From the NCBI RefSeq assembly GCF_036226605.1, contig NZ_CP109000.1, positions 7,002,501-7,066,500 on the forward strand: 64,000 bases of DNA. Reading direction: 5' to 3'. Positions 8,822 through 16,149 of this stretch are shown here, one piece after another. The position numbers were made by a program, and so were the translations under genes. This DNA is from Streptomyces sp. NBC_00704 (GTDB lineage Bacteria; Actinomycetota; Actinomycetes; Streptomycetales; Streptomycetaceae). Below the pieces are notes generated by a model. That model saw only the letters and a program-made list of their open reading frames with translations. It did not search any database and had not been told where the DNA came from. Position 1 is the first letter of the stretch, and every line of letters begins with the position of its first letter.

Positions 8822-10060
8822 CTATGCGCCGGGCGTGAGGGCCGGGGCCGCGGTACGGCCGGAGACGCCGCTCATGATGGCGTCGATGATGCCCTGCTGC
8901 GTCACCTTGAGGGAGCGCCGGTCGAACAGCCCGAACCCGTAGCGGTCCGTCGCGCCGTTGTCCCAGTAGACGGGGGCCGCGCCGTATTTCCTGGCCGTGG
9001 CCGTGACGGCCCGTGCGAAGTCCGCACGATACCTGTTGTTCGACGAATCGAAGGACGACTTGTCGATGGCGCCGAATTCACCGACGACCACCGGGTATCC
9101 CTTCGTGACGAAGGCGTTGTACATCGCCTTCAACTGCGCGTCCAGATAGTCTTCCTGTCCCCAGGTCGATTTCCTCGACGGGTTGGTGGCCGCTCGTCCC
9201 CATTGGGTGATGGTGCCGCTTTCTTCCCCGGCGAAGTCCCAAGGGGCGTAATAGTGGACGGAGATCATGATGCGCCGCTCGTTGGCGGGGACGGTCGATG
9301 CGCGGTACCGGTCGGACGGGAGCGTGAAGCCGTAGTTTCCGGCCGTGTAGTCGATGTTGGTGTTCCAGCCTGCGACGAGCAGCCACCTCGAGGCGTTGTT
9401 GCCGCCCGTCTTCCGCACGGTGTCCACGAAGATCTGGTTGTAGCTGTTGATGTTGGAGTAGCACGGTTGGGTGGGGTTGCCGTACTGTCCGTCGAACTCC
9501 TCGTTCATGGATTCCAGGATCAGCCGGTCGTCGTAGTTCCTGAACTTGTTCGCGATCTGCTGCCAAGCCTTCTGGTATTTGGCCTTGATCGTCGTCTGGG
9601 AGGAGGAATCACAGATCAGCCAGGAGCCGTTGACGCTCTTGTAGCCGTCGCCGTGCATGTTGATCAGCACATGCAGGCCCCTGTTGTAGGCGTAGTCGAC
9701 GACCTGCTGGACTCTGGTCAGCCAGGAGGGACTTATCGTGTAGTCCGGGCCGGCTCCGATGGATCCCAGGTACGAGACCGGGATCCTGATCGTCCTGAAT
9801 CCTGCCGCCCTGACTTTGTCGATGAGGGCCTGCGTCACGGTCGGCTGGCCCCAAGCCGTCTCGCTGGGATAACCGTTGGCGGTGGCCTCGAGTTGGTTCC
9901 CCAGATTCCATCCCGCACCCATGTCGGCCACGATCTGCGAGGCGCCCGACTGTGCTGTGGAATCGGCCGACGCCTGTTGTACCGCGCCGTACGCCGACGC
10001 GGTGAGTGCCAACAGGACGGCGAGGAACGCGGATCTGATCTTCCCCGCTGATGAAACCAT
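8822..10060 (-). CDS. Secreted GH5-family endoglucanase (cellulase-like)
   Basis: 412 residues. A Sec-type signal peptide (about 1-32, cleavage near ASA-DS) exports it; there is no cellulose-binding module. The GH5 fold signs are WNLGNQLEA at 51-59, the IRIPVSY strand at 91-97, INMHGDG at 133-139, the acid/base Glu in ESMNEEFDG (N186-E187), HYYAPWDF at 269-276, and the nucleophile Glu in VVVGEFG (E328). The usual Asn-Glu-Pro is Asn-Glu-Glu here, a small departure. The ATG is preceded by AGGAAAG; the longer open frame upstream is Arg/Pro-rich and non-coding. It lies downstream of a secreted hydrolase gene on the same strand but is separated from it by a hairpin. It likely cleaves beta-1,4-glucan outside the cell. 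Confidence 0.88.
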   Translation of the reverse strand: MVSSAGKIRSAFLAVLLALTASAYGAVQQASADSTAQSGASQIVADMGAGWNLGNQLEATANGYPSETAWGQPTVTQALIDKVRAAGFRTIRIPVSYLGSIGAGPDYTISPSWLTRVQQVVDYAYNRGLHVLINMHGDGYKSVNGSWLICDSSSQTTIKAKYQKAWQQIANKFRNYDDRLILESMNEEFDGQYGNPTQPCYSNINSYNQIFVDTVRKTGGNNASRWLLVAGWNTNIDYTAGNYGFTLPSDRYRASTVPANERRIMISVHYYAPWDFAGEESGTITQWGRAATNPSRKSTWGQEDYLDAQLKAMYNAFVTKGYPVVVGEFGAIDKSSFDSSNNRYRADFARAVTATARKYGAAPVYWDNGATDRYGFGLFDRRSLKVTQQGIIDAIMSGVSGRTAAPALTPGA

Positions 10061-10084
10061 GTGCTTTCCTTTCGTTCTTCCAGC

Positions 10085-10195
10085 CGTGAGGATGCGCCCG
10101 TCCCGGGAGTGCGTCCGTTCCGCGGGAGCACCCCCCGCCCCGGGCGCACAGCCCGTTCCGGGAGCACGACCCGCCCCGGGGGCACGCCTCGTCTT
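10085..10195. repeat. Degenerate GC-rich repeats upstream of the GH5 gene
   Basis: Several imperfect copies of a unit like CCGTTCCGGGAGCAC and CCCGCCCCGGGGGCAC occur back to back. The region is non-coding on the readings I favour and lies in the 5' region of the GH5 gene. Confidence 0.4.
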
Positions 10196-10222
10196 GCGAG
10201 CGTGCGCAGTCGCTCGTGATGG

Positions 10223-10250
10223 CCTCGGACCCGCCTGTGGCGGTCCGAGG
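10223..10250 (-). terminator. Hairpin after the alpha/beta hydrolase gene
   Basis: Left arm CCTCGGACCCGCC (10223-10235) and right arm GGCGGTCCGAGG (10239-10250) pair with one bulged C around a 3-base loop. It sits seven bases past the hydrolase stop and before the GH5 gene, so it probably ends or attenuates the hydrolase transcript. No T-run, as usual in this group. Confidence 0.6.
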
Positions 10251-10256
10251 AGTTCC

Positions 10257-11141
10257 TCAGCCGAGCGCGGCTTCCCAGGTGGTGGTGCTGGAACTGGCGT
10301 CGGTGCGGAGGCGGTCGCGGGCGGCGGTGTCGCCGTGCAGGCTGAAGCGCATCCAGTCCACGATGGTTGCGACCGTCCGGGAGTCGCCGAAGTAGTTGCT
10401 GTGGCCCGCGCCCTTGAAGGTGAGGAAGGCCTTGGGGGTGGGCAGTTCGCGGTAGGCCTGGCGGGCCGAGGAGAGGGGGCAGGTGGTGTCCCGGTCGCCA
10501 TGCGTGAAGAGGACCTTGGCGTGCACCGAAGGGCTCGGATTGCCCATGTCCACGCAGGACATGGGGACGGCGGCGGTGATCCGCGCGTCCGGCCAGGCGG
10601 TCAGCAGGCCGTGGGTGGTCATGCCGCCCATCGAGTGGCCGGAGACGCCGACGCCGACCGCCGTGTCGAGGTGGCCCGCGAGCGGGTCGGCGGCGGTGTT
10701 CAGGGCGAGGGTGCGGGTGATGACCTCGGAGACGTCCTTGGACTGGTTGCCGTTGTAGACGTCCTGGCCGCTGAGGTTGGCGAAGTAGGGGGCCGGCACG
10801 ACGAAGCCCGCCTCGGCCAGCGGACGGATGATGGCCAGGGACTTCTGCGGGCTGCTGCTGAAGCCGTGCATGAACTCGCAGACCGGGAAAACGCCTTGCG
10901 CGACGGGGGCGTTGGTGACTGGTGAGCCGCCGGGAGTACCGGTGGCGGGGTAGTAGACGTAGGTGGTCCACCGGCGGCTGCCGCGGCTCCAGGTGTACGG
11001 GCGGACACCGACCGCGAATCGCCGCGTCGGAGCCGGGGCGCGCACGCCGGCGTGTGCCGGGCCTGCACCGAGCAGGGACATGCCTGCACCCGCGGCGCCT
11101 AATGCGCTCAGGGCCAGGAAGCTACGCCGTTGCATGGACAT
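10257..11141 (-). CDS. Secreted alpha/beta hydrolase (polyesterase/dienelactone hydrolase-like), Tat signal
   Basis: 294 residues. The N-terminus MSMQRRSFLALSALGAAGAG ends near PAHA-GV: a twin-Arg-type signal. The mature part has the nucleophile elbow GHSMGG, an oxyanion-side segment CEFMHGFSSSP, the catalytic Asp region FTHGDRDTTCP and the His in GAGHSNYF, so the triad is complete. It resembles chlorophyllase/PET-hydrolase-like lipases, usually 260-300 residues. The first ATG is used here; a second ATG six bases in is also possible. A CebR-like palindrome lies about 350 bases upstream, and a GH5 glucanase follows. The natural substrate, an ester or polyester, cannot be read from sequence. 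Confidence 0.85.
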   Translation of the reverse strand: MSMQRRSFLALSALGAAGAGMSLLGAGPAHAGVRAPAPTRRFAVGVRPYTWSRGSRRWTTYVYYPATGTPGGSPVTNAPVAQGVFPVCEFMHGFSSSPQKSLAIIRPLAEAGFVVPAPYFANLSGQDVYNGNQSKDVSEVITRTLALNTAADPLAGHLDTAVGVGVSGHSMGGMTTHGLLTAWPDARITAAVPMSCVDMGNPSPSVHAKVLFTHGDRDTTCPLSSARQAYRELPTPKAFLTFKGAGHSNYFGDSRTVATIVDWMRFSLHGDTAARDRLRTDASSSTTTWEAALG

Positions 11142-11256
11142 GAGGACTCCAGGTGTGGGGGTGGGGTGCCGTGGGGGATGGCCGAGCCGGCCTGTCACAC
11201 AGGGGAGGGCGCTGCGACCCTGCCCGGTGGCGGTGACTGGCTGATGCCGTGGGGTG

Positions 11257-11301
11257 CTGCACTGCTTTGCATTGCACTGCGTTGAGTTGCACTGCGTTGC
11301 G
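11257..11301. repeat. Three 15-bp direct repeats (TTGCACTGCGTTG core)
   Basis: CTGCACTGCTTTG at 11257, then TTGCACTGCGTTG at 11272 and again at 11287, each 15 bases apart. They lie 116 bases upstream of the hydrolase start, within its likely leader. Confidence 0.7.
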
Positions 11302-11487
11302 CGAGCCGGGGGACAGCGGGACGGCATGCCCGTAACCGTCGGCCGACCGTGAACTCCGCACGGAATACGCTCTTCACGTCCGCCCGCCGACCGATCGCGG
11401 GGCCTCGCTGACGGAGTGCAGGGAAATTCCGTGGAAGGGGTGCAGAGGTGAGGTGCCATTCCTTTCGCTCTTCGGATTCCTCGCCTC

Positions 11488-11501
11488 TGGGAACGTTCCC
11501 A
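11488..11501. promoter_or_regulatory. LacI-family operator, CebR-box-like palindrome
   Basis: TGGGAACGTTCCCA is a perfect 14-bp palindrome with a central CG, the layout of LacI-family sites. The known CebR box of Streptomyces is TGGGAGCGCTCCCA, which differs at two symmetric positions. It lies upstream of a secreted hydrolase followed by a secreted GH5 glucanase, fitting control by a cellulose-oligomer-sensing repressor. No LacI gene is in the window. Confidence 0.6.
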
Positions 11502-11673
11502 CGCGACGTGCAACAGTCAGATTCCCGATCGAGTGCCGGTCTGTCAATCATTGGCGCTCAACTCGGTCGTCTTCGACGCGCATTCGACGAATCGCGTGCG
11601 GACGAGGGGCGTTATGGTGCCGTCGGCGGACTTCCGAGTGTGTTCGCAATCTGCCGCCGCTCACCTGCCGCCC

Positions 11674-12516
11674 TCACCTGTCGTCGGTCTTCAGGAGTTC
11701 CCGGATGCGTGTCGCGTAGGCCCGCGGGTGGCTGGTGTTCCCGTTGTGGCCGCCGGGCAGTTCCTGAAGTTCGCGGTCGAGTCGCGCCGCGAGGGCGGTC
11801 GCGCAGTGGTAGTCGAAGACGGTGCGCGGTGTGGTGCGGCCGGCCGCCGGGATGATGTGTGTGCCGGTGCTCCGCAGGGCGGCGACGTCGAGCGTGTCGT
11901 GGACGACCGCCGTGAAGTCGTGCCGGATGAAGAAGTCGAAGTTGGCTGTGCGCCGGGCGTTCATCGGCTGGGCTGTCAGGTCCGGTTCGGCGTCCCCGTT
12001 CCCCGGGTCGATGCCCAGGGTCCGGGCGATCTCCGGGAGGGCGGCGCCGAGGCCCTTGCGGAGATAGAGGTCCTGGAGGGCGCCGAGTTCGTGTTCGTGG
12101 CGGGCGCGTTCGGCGTCGGGCAGCAGGCGCGGCGCGACGGGTTCGTGGGCGATGAGGACGCCGATCTGCCCGGGGTGCCGCGTGGCGGCGTGCAGGCCGA
12201 TGACGGCGCCGAGGCTACAGCCGAGCATCAGCGCCGGACTGTCCGTGAGCGAGGCCAGGAGGTGGTGGACGTCATCGGCGTGCTCGGTGAGCGTCACTCC
12301 CCGCTCGGGGTCGTCGAGCCGGCTGCGCGAGAGCCCGCGTCGGTCGTAGGTGACCACTGCGTAGGAGTCGGCGAGACGGGCGACGAGATCGGTGCTGCGG
12401 TCGGCGTCGCCTTCGCCGCTCTGCGAGATCAGCAGCAGCGGGCCGGTGCCGCGCATCTGGAAGTGAAGCCTCGCGCCGGGGACGGCGAGCGTGCCGGTGG
12501 TCGCGGTCGTGGACAT
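11674..12516 (-). CDS. Alpha/beta hydrolase, cytoplasmic
   Basis: 280 residues with the alpha/beta-hydrolase core: ARLHFQMRGTGPLLLISQSG start, the VVTYDRRGLSRS strand, the nucleophile elbow GCSLGA (G-x-S-x-G), and a C-terminal His in LPGGHNG. No signal peptide. The start is the ATG after GGGGGATCACC; the longer frame upstream covers the operator region and is not used. It is divergent from a MarR-type gene with a palindrome between, so it is probably the repressor's target, perhaps a detoxifying esterase or epoxide-hydrolase-like enzyme. The substrate is unknown. Confidence 0.85.
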   Translation of the reverse strand: MSTTATTGTLAVPGARLHFQMRGTGPLLLISQSGEGDADRSTDLVARLADSYAVVTYDRRGLSRSRLDDPERGVTLTEHADDVHHLLASLTDSPALMLGCSLGAVIGLHAATRHPGQIGVLIAHEPVAPRLLPDAERARHEHELGALQDLYLRKGLGAALPEIARTLGIDPGNGDAEPDLTAQPMNARRTANFDFFIRHDFTAVVHDTLDVAALRSTGTHIIPAAGRTTPRTVFDYHCATALAARLDRELQELPGGHNGNTSHPRAYATRIRELLKTDDR

Positions 12517-12586
12517 GGTGATCCCCCTCGTGGGCGACGGCCCGTCCGTCGGCTCCTGCTCGAACGTAGTCCATCGATCCAGATGT

Positions 12587-12602
12587 ATCAATCTAGATGC
12601 AT
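12587..12602. promoter_or_regulatory. Candidate MarR operator
   Basis: ATcaATCTAGATgcAT is an interrupted 16-bp palindrome in the AT-richer divergent region between the hydrolase and marR genes. Flanking copies ATCCATC (12570-12576) and GATGGAT (12610-12616) form a wider inverted repeat around it. MarR proteins typically bind such sites in divergent promoters. Confidence 0.45.
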
Positions 12603-12653
12603 TAAGAAAGATGGATTGAGTTCGATGGATCCGTTTCGATGTAGCTTGGAGGT

Positions 12654-13142
12654 GTGGACGGAGTCGAGCTGTTCCTGCTGGGACGCACCCTGATGAAGAT
12701 CGGCGAAGAGGCCCTGCCCGAGCCTCCGGACGGGGCCGGGCGGTACGCGGGCGGCGCTCGCACGGTGCTCATCGTGGCCAGCGACATCGCCGCCGGACAG
12801 GCCACCACCGTCGGCGAGATCGCCGCTCGCACCGGTCTGCCGCAGAGTCAGGTGTCGACGGCCGTGGCCCGGCTCAAGGAAGCGGGCTCCGTGCAGACGT
12901 CCCCCGACCCGGCCGACCGGCGCAGGATGCTGGTGCGCCCGAACCCCGAGGTCTCCCCGCGGGTGGCGCAGGTCCGCGCCGTCGACGCCGGTGGTGCCGT
13001 CGCCGCGGCCCTGGGGTCGGACGATCCCGGGCGGCTGGCCGAGGTCATGGAAGCGCTGGACGTCCTGGCCCGCAACCTCACGCCTCGGCCGGGGCCGGGG
13101 GCCTCGCGAGAGCAGGCCGCCCGACGACGTCAGGCGCCGTGA
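12654..13142 (+). CDS. MarR-family transcriptional regulator
   Basis: 162 residues with a winged-helix core: VGEIAARTGLPQSQVSTAVARLKEAG is the HTH (about 52-78), followed by the wing PDPADRRRMLVR, the classic MarR DxR wing. Residues 1-40 form the first dimerization helices. Start is GTG after TTGGAGG. It is divergent from an alpha/beta hydrolase gene and probably represses it and itself. Its stop is only four bases from the end of the convergent lactonase gene. The ligand is unknown. Confidence 0.88.
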   Translation: MDGVELFLLGRTLMKIGEEALPEPPDGAGRYAGGARTVLIVASDIAAGQATTVGEIAARTGLPQSQVSTAVARLKEAGSVQTSPDPADRRRMLVRPNPEVSPRVAQVRAVDAGGAVAAALGSDDPGRLAEVMEALDVLARNLTPRPGPGASREQAARRRQAP

Positions 13143-13146
13143 GCCG

Positions 13147-14079
13147 TCACGGCGTGGAGAACAGGCCCGGTGCCGGCGGTCCGGAGCCGTTGACGGGGTG
13201 GCCGTTCGTGACCCGGGGCAGGCCGTAGGTCCGCTTCGCGGTGGCGGTGAAGACCTGGTGGCGTTCCGCGGGGGTGAGCGGGGCCGTCAACTCGCGTGCG
13301 ACGGAGAGGACTTGGTCGTAGGGGGCGGCGAGGCGGCAGACGGGCCAGTCGGAGCCGAACATCATCCGGTCGGGGCCGAAGGCCTCCAGGACGGTGTCGG
13401 CGTACGGTCCGAGGTCCGCCGTCGTCCAGGAACTCCAGTCGGCTTCGGTGACCAGGCCGGAGAGCTTGCAGACCGTGTTGGGGAGGGCGGCGAACCGCCG
13501 GACGTCCTCGGCCCAGGGGTGGAGGGCGCGGGAGGCGACGGGCGGTTTGCCGAGGTGGTCGAGGACGAAGGTGAGTTCCGGCAGGCGCGCGGCGGCTTCG
13601 GCGGCGGCGTCGAGCTGGTGGGGTGTCACCACGAGGTCGTGGACGAGCCCCGCCGCGGCGACCGCGGTCAGACCGCGCAGCACGTCGGGGCGGACCAGCC
13701 AGCGGGGGTCCGGTTCGCCCTGTACCTGGTGGCGGATGCCCACCAGGTACTCGCCTCCCGGGCCCGCGCGCAGCTCCGCGAGCCGGTCGGCGACGTCGGG
13801 CGCGGTCAGGTCGACCCAGCCGACGACGCCCGCGACCAGCTCGCTGCCCGCGGCCAGCTCCAGGAGTTCCGGGGTCTCCTCCGGCACGGTGATCGTCTGC
13901 ACCAGCACGGTGGCGGCGACCCCGGCCGCGCGGGCCTCCGGCTCCAGGTCGGCCAGGGTGAAGTCGCGGCGCAGCGGGGCCAGTTCCGGTCCGCGGATCC
14001 AGTCCTGGTCGCGGACGGACAGGTCCCACACGTGATGGTGCGCGTCGACGACGCCGGCTTCGCGCTCCTCCGCGCTCAC
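13147..14079 (-). CDS. Amidohydrolase-family sugar lactonase (L-fucono-lactonase-like)
   Basis: 310 residues of the amidohydrolase-2 (TIM-barrel metal hydrolase) family: VDAHHHVWDL at the N-terminus (HxH metal ligands), VLVQTITVPEET, DHLGKPP, and FGSDWPVC near the C-terminus with the metal Asp. Members open L-fuconolactone or L-rhamnonolactone to the aldonate, the step between the dehydrogenase and FucD. The GTG start overlaps the TGA of the mutarotase as GTGA; the longer open frame upstream is shadow. It is the last gene of the six-gene minus-strand operon. Confidence 0.85.
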   Translation of the reverse strand: MSAEEREAGVVDAHHHVWDLSVRDQDWIRGPELAPLRRDFTLADLEPEARAAGVAATVLVQTITVPEETPELLELAAGSELVAGVVGWVDLTAPDVADRLAELRAGPGGEYLVGIRHQVQGEPDPRWLVRPDVLRGLTAVAAAGLVHDLVVTPHQLDAAAEAAARLPELTFVLDHLGKPPVASRALHPWAEDVRRFAALPNTVCKLSGLVTEADWSSWTTADLGPYADTVLEAFGPDRMMFGSDWPVCRLAAPYDQVLSVARELTAPLTPAERHQVFTATAKRTYGLPRVTNGHPVNGSGPPAPGLFSTP

Positions 14080-14387
14080 AACTGCCACACCACCGGCAGC
14101 GAGGCGTCCGAGCCCTGGGCCGAGTAGTCGTGGACGACGTCCAGCAGCTCGGCCATCCGGGCCTGCCAGGCGATGTTGGCCGGCAGTTTGTCGAGTTCGG
14201 CGATCATGACGGCGTAGTCCTTCACCTCCAGGAGGTGGAACAGCTCGGCGCCGCTGCGCCAGATCGTCCACTCGCTCACCCCGGCGGCGCGGATGGCGGC
14301 GGTCAGCTCCTCGGGCACCTCGCGGTGTGCCGCCTCGTACGCGGCGACGCGGTCGGCGCGGACCCTGGTGTGCAGGGCGATCCTCAT
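14076..14387 (-). CDS. L-rhamnose/L-fucose mutarotase
   Basis: 103 residues, the normal size of the RhaM family. It begins MRIALHTRVRADRVAAYEAAHREV with the conserved His, and has SEWTIWRSGAELFHLLEVKDY, typical of this dimeric alpha/beta-barrel family. It interconverts pyranose anomers and feeds the dehydrogenase with the correct one. Start and stop overlap both neighbours (ATGA upstream, GTGA downstream). The neighbouring fuconate dehydratase argues for L-fucose as substrate. Confidence 0.88.
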   Translation of the reverse strand: MRIALHTRVRADRVAAYEAAHREVPEELTAAIRAAGVSEWTIWRSGAELFHLLEVKDYAVMIAELDKLPANIAWQARMAELLDVVHDYSAQGSDASLPVVWQL

Positions 14388-15394
14388 GACGGCTCCTCCA
14401 GCGGCGGGTCGACGGGGACGGGGGCGCCCGGGCCCAGCAGCCCCTCGGCGCGCAGGTCGTCCCACAGCGCGTCCGGGACCGGGCGGCGCAGGTGCCCGAC
14501 GGTGTCGCGTACCTCGTCGGGGGAGCGGGCGCCCGTCAGGACGCTCGCGACCGCGCGATGGCCGAACGGGAAGTGCAGGGCGGCGGCGCGCAGCGGCACG
14601 CCGTGCCGTGCGGTCACCTCCCGCAGGCGCAGCGCGCGGTCGAGCACGGGCCGGGGCGCGGGCGCGTAGTCGTAGGTGGCGCCGGGCCGCGGGGCGGTGA
14701 GCAGCCCGGAGTTGAAGACCCCGCCGATGATCACGCCGCGGCCGCGGGCGGCGGCCTCCGGCAGCACCTCGGCGAGGCCCTCCTGGTCCAGGAGGGTGTA
14801 GCGGCCGGCGAGCAGCACCACGTCGATGTCGGTCTCGCGCAGGAAGCGGGCGGGCAGCGCGCACTGGTTCATGCCGACGCCGACGGCCCCGACCACGCCC
14901 TCGGCGCGCAGCCGCTCCAGTGCCGGGTAGGCCTCGCGCAGAGCCTGCTCGGCGTGCCGGTCCGGGTCGTGCAGCAGGACGGTGTCGACCCGGTCCAGGC
15001 CGAGGCGGTCCAGGCTCTCCTCCAGCGAGCGCCGTACCCCGTCGGCGGTGAAGTCCCAGACGCGGCGGTGGGTGGCGGGGACGGCGAAGCCGTCGGCGAG
15101 GTCGTCACCGGGGCCCGCCGTCGTGTCGGGCACGAGCAGCCGGCCCACTTTGGTGGAGACGGTGTAGGAGTCCCGGGGGCGGCCGCGCAGTGCCTCGCCG
15201 AGCCGTCGTTCCGAGAGGCCGAGCCCGTAGTGGGGCGCGGTGTCGAAGGTGCGCACTCCCGCGTCCCAGGCGGCGTCGACGGTGGCGAGGGCGGCCTCGT
15301 CGGTGACGGCCCGGTAGAGGTTGCCGATGGCCGCGCAGCCGAGCGCGAGCGGTGTGACGCGGACCGCGCTGCCGCCCAGTGTGGTGGTCGTCAT
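14384..15394 (-). CDS. Aldo/keto reductase, probable L-fucose dehydrogenase
   Basis: 336 residues, NAD(P)-dependent barrel enzyme. The catalytic tetrad is visible: Asp and Tyr in TFDTAPHYGLGLSE (about 50-63), Lys in VSTKVGR, His in LLHDPDRH. Sequences with this APHYG-GLSE signature are D-threo-aldose/L-fucose 1-dehydrogenases, which oxidise L-fucose to the lactone. It overlaps the SDR stop upstream and the mutarotase start downstream by four bases each, so it is translated within the coupled operon. Other aldohexose substrates are possible. Confidence 0.85.
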   Translation of the reverse strand: MTTTTLGGSAVRVTPLALGCAAIGNLYRAVTDEAALATVDAAWDAGVRTFDTAPHYGLGLSERRLGEALRGRPRDSYTVSTKVGRLLVPDTTAGPGDDLADGFAVPATHRRVWDFTADGVRRSLEESLDRLGLDRVDTVLLHDPDRHAEQALREAYPALERLRAEGVVGAVGVGMNQCALPARFLRETDIDVVLLAGRYTLLDQEGLAEVLPEAAARGRGVIIGGVFNSGLLTAPRPGATYDYAPAPRPVLDRALRLREVTARHGVPLRAAALHFPFGHRAVASVLTGARSPDEVRDTVGHLRRPVPDALWDDLRAEGLLGPGAPVPVDPPLEEPS

Positions 15395-16149
15395 GACCGG
15401 GCCGCCGGGCGCAGCCGCAGCCCCTGCATGCCGCCGTCCACGGCGAGCGCGGTGCCGGTGACGGATGCCGCGACGGGACTGGCGAGGTAGACGATGGCGG
15501 CCGCCACCTCGTCGGCGGTGACCAGCCGGCCCATGGGCTGGCGGGCGGCGAGCGCGGCCCGCTCCGCCTCCGGGTCGTCGGCGCCGTCCAGCAGCCGGCC
15601 CACCCAGGGAGTGTCGGCGGTGCCGGGGTTGACGCAGTTGACGCGGATGCCCTCGCGGACGTGGTCGGCGGCCATGGCGAGGGTCAGCGACAGGACCGCG
15701 CCCTTGCTGGCGCAGTACAGGGCGCGCTGCGGGAGGCCCGCGGTGGCCGCGATGGAGCAGGTGTTGACGACCGCCGCGTGGGCCGAGCGCCGCAGGTGGG
15801 GCAGGGCGGCGCGGGTGGTGCGGACCATGCCGAGGACGTTGACGTCCAGGACGCGCAGCCACTGCTCGTCGGGGTTGTCCTCGACGGTGCCGACGGCGCC
15901 GATGCCCGCGTTGTTGACGAGGATGTCGATGCCGCCCAGCCCGGTGGCGGCGGCCTCGACGGCGGCGCGTACCGAGGCGTCGTCGCTCACGTCGGCCGTG
16001 AGGCCGAGCAGGGGCCGCGGCACGTCGGCGGCGTCGAGATCGAGCACCGCGACCGCGGCGCCCTGCGCGGCCAGCGCGCGCGCCGTGGCGAGCCCGATGC
16101 CGGACGCTCCGCCGGTGACGACGGCGGTCAGACCTGACAGAGCGGTCAT
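15391..16149 (-). CDS. SDR-family oxidoreductase, probable 2-keto-3-deoxy-L-fuconate dehydrogenase
   Basis: 252 residues, classical SDR: cofactor motif TGGASGIG (13-20), NNAG, the catalytic Ser in NTCSIAATAG and YCASK, then VNCVNPGTADTPW. In the non-phosphorylative fucose route this class oxidises 2-keto-3-deoxy-L-fuconate to the 2,4-diketo acid. Context rather than sequence alone gives the substrate: it sits between fuconate dehydratase and fucose dehydrogenase genes and overlaps both. Confidence 0.85.
   Translation of the reverse strand: MTALSGLTAVVTGGASGIGLATARALAAQGAAVAVLDLDAADVPRPLLGLTADVSDDASVRAAVEAAATGLGGIDILVNNAGIGAVGTVEDNPDEQWLRVLDVNVLGMVRTTRAALPHLRRSAHAAVVNTCSIAATAGLPQRALYCASKGAVLSLTLAMAADHVREGIRVNCVNPGTADTPWVGRLLDGADDPEAERAALAARQPMGRLVTADEVAAAIVYLASPVAASVTGTALAVDGGMQGLRLRPAARS

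Larger units (their letters stand above)
11142..11673. other. Long intergenic region upstream of the hydrolase gene
   Basis: 532 bases between two minus-strand genes. It holds three 15-bp repeats (11257-11301) and a perfect 14-bp palindrome (11488-11501). The base composition is less G/C-biased than in neighbouring genes. Reading frames across it look random (Arg/Ser/Pro-rich) and I call no gene. Confidence 0.6.

Noticed and set aside
8822..10501. Longer 559-residue version of the GH5 protein
   Set aside because: The extra N-terminal 147 residues cover degenerate repeats and a hairpin; the internal ATG has AGGAAAG and begins a clean signal peptide.
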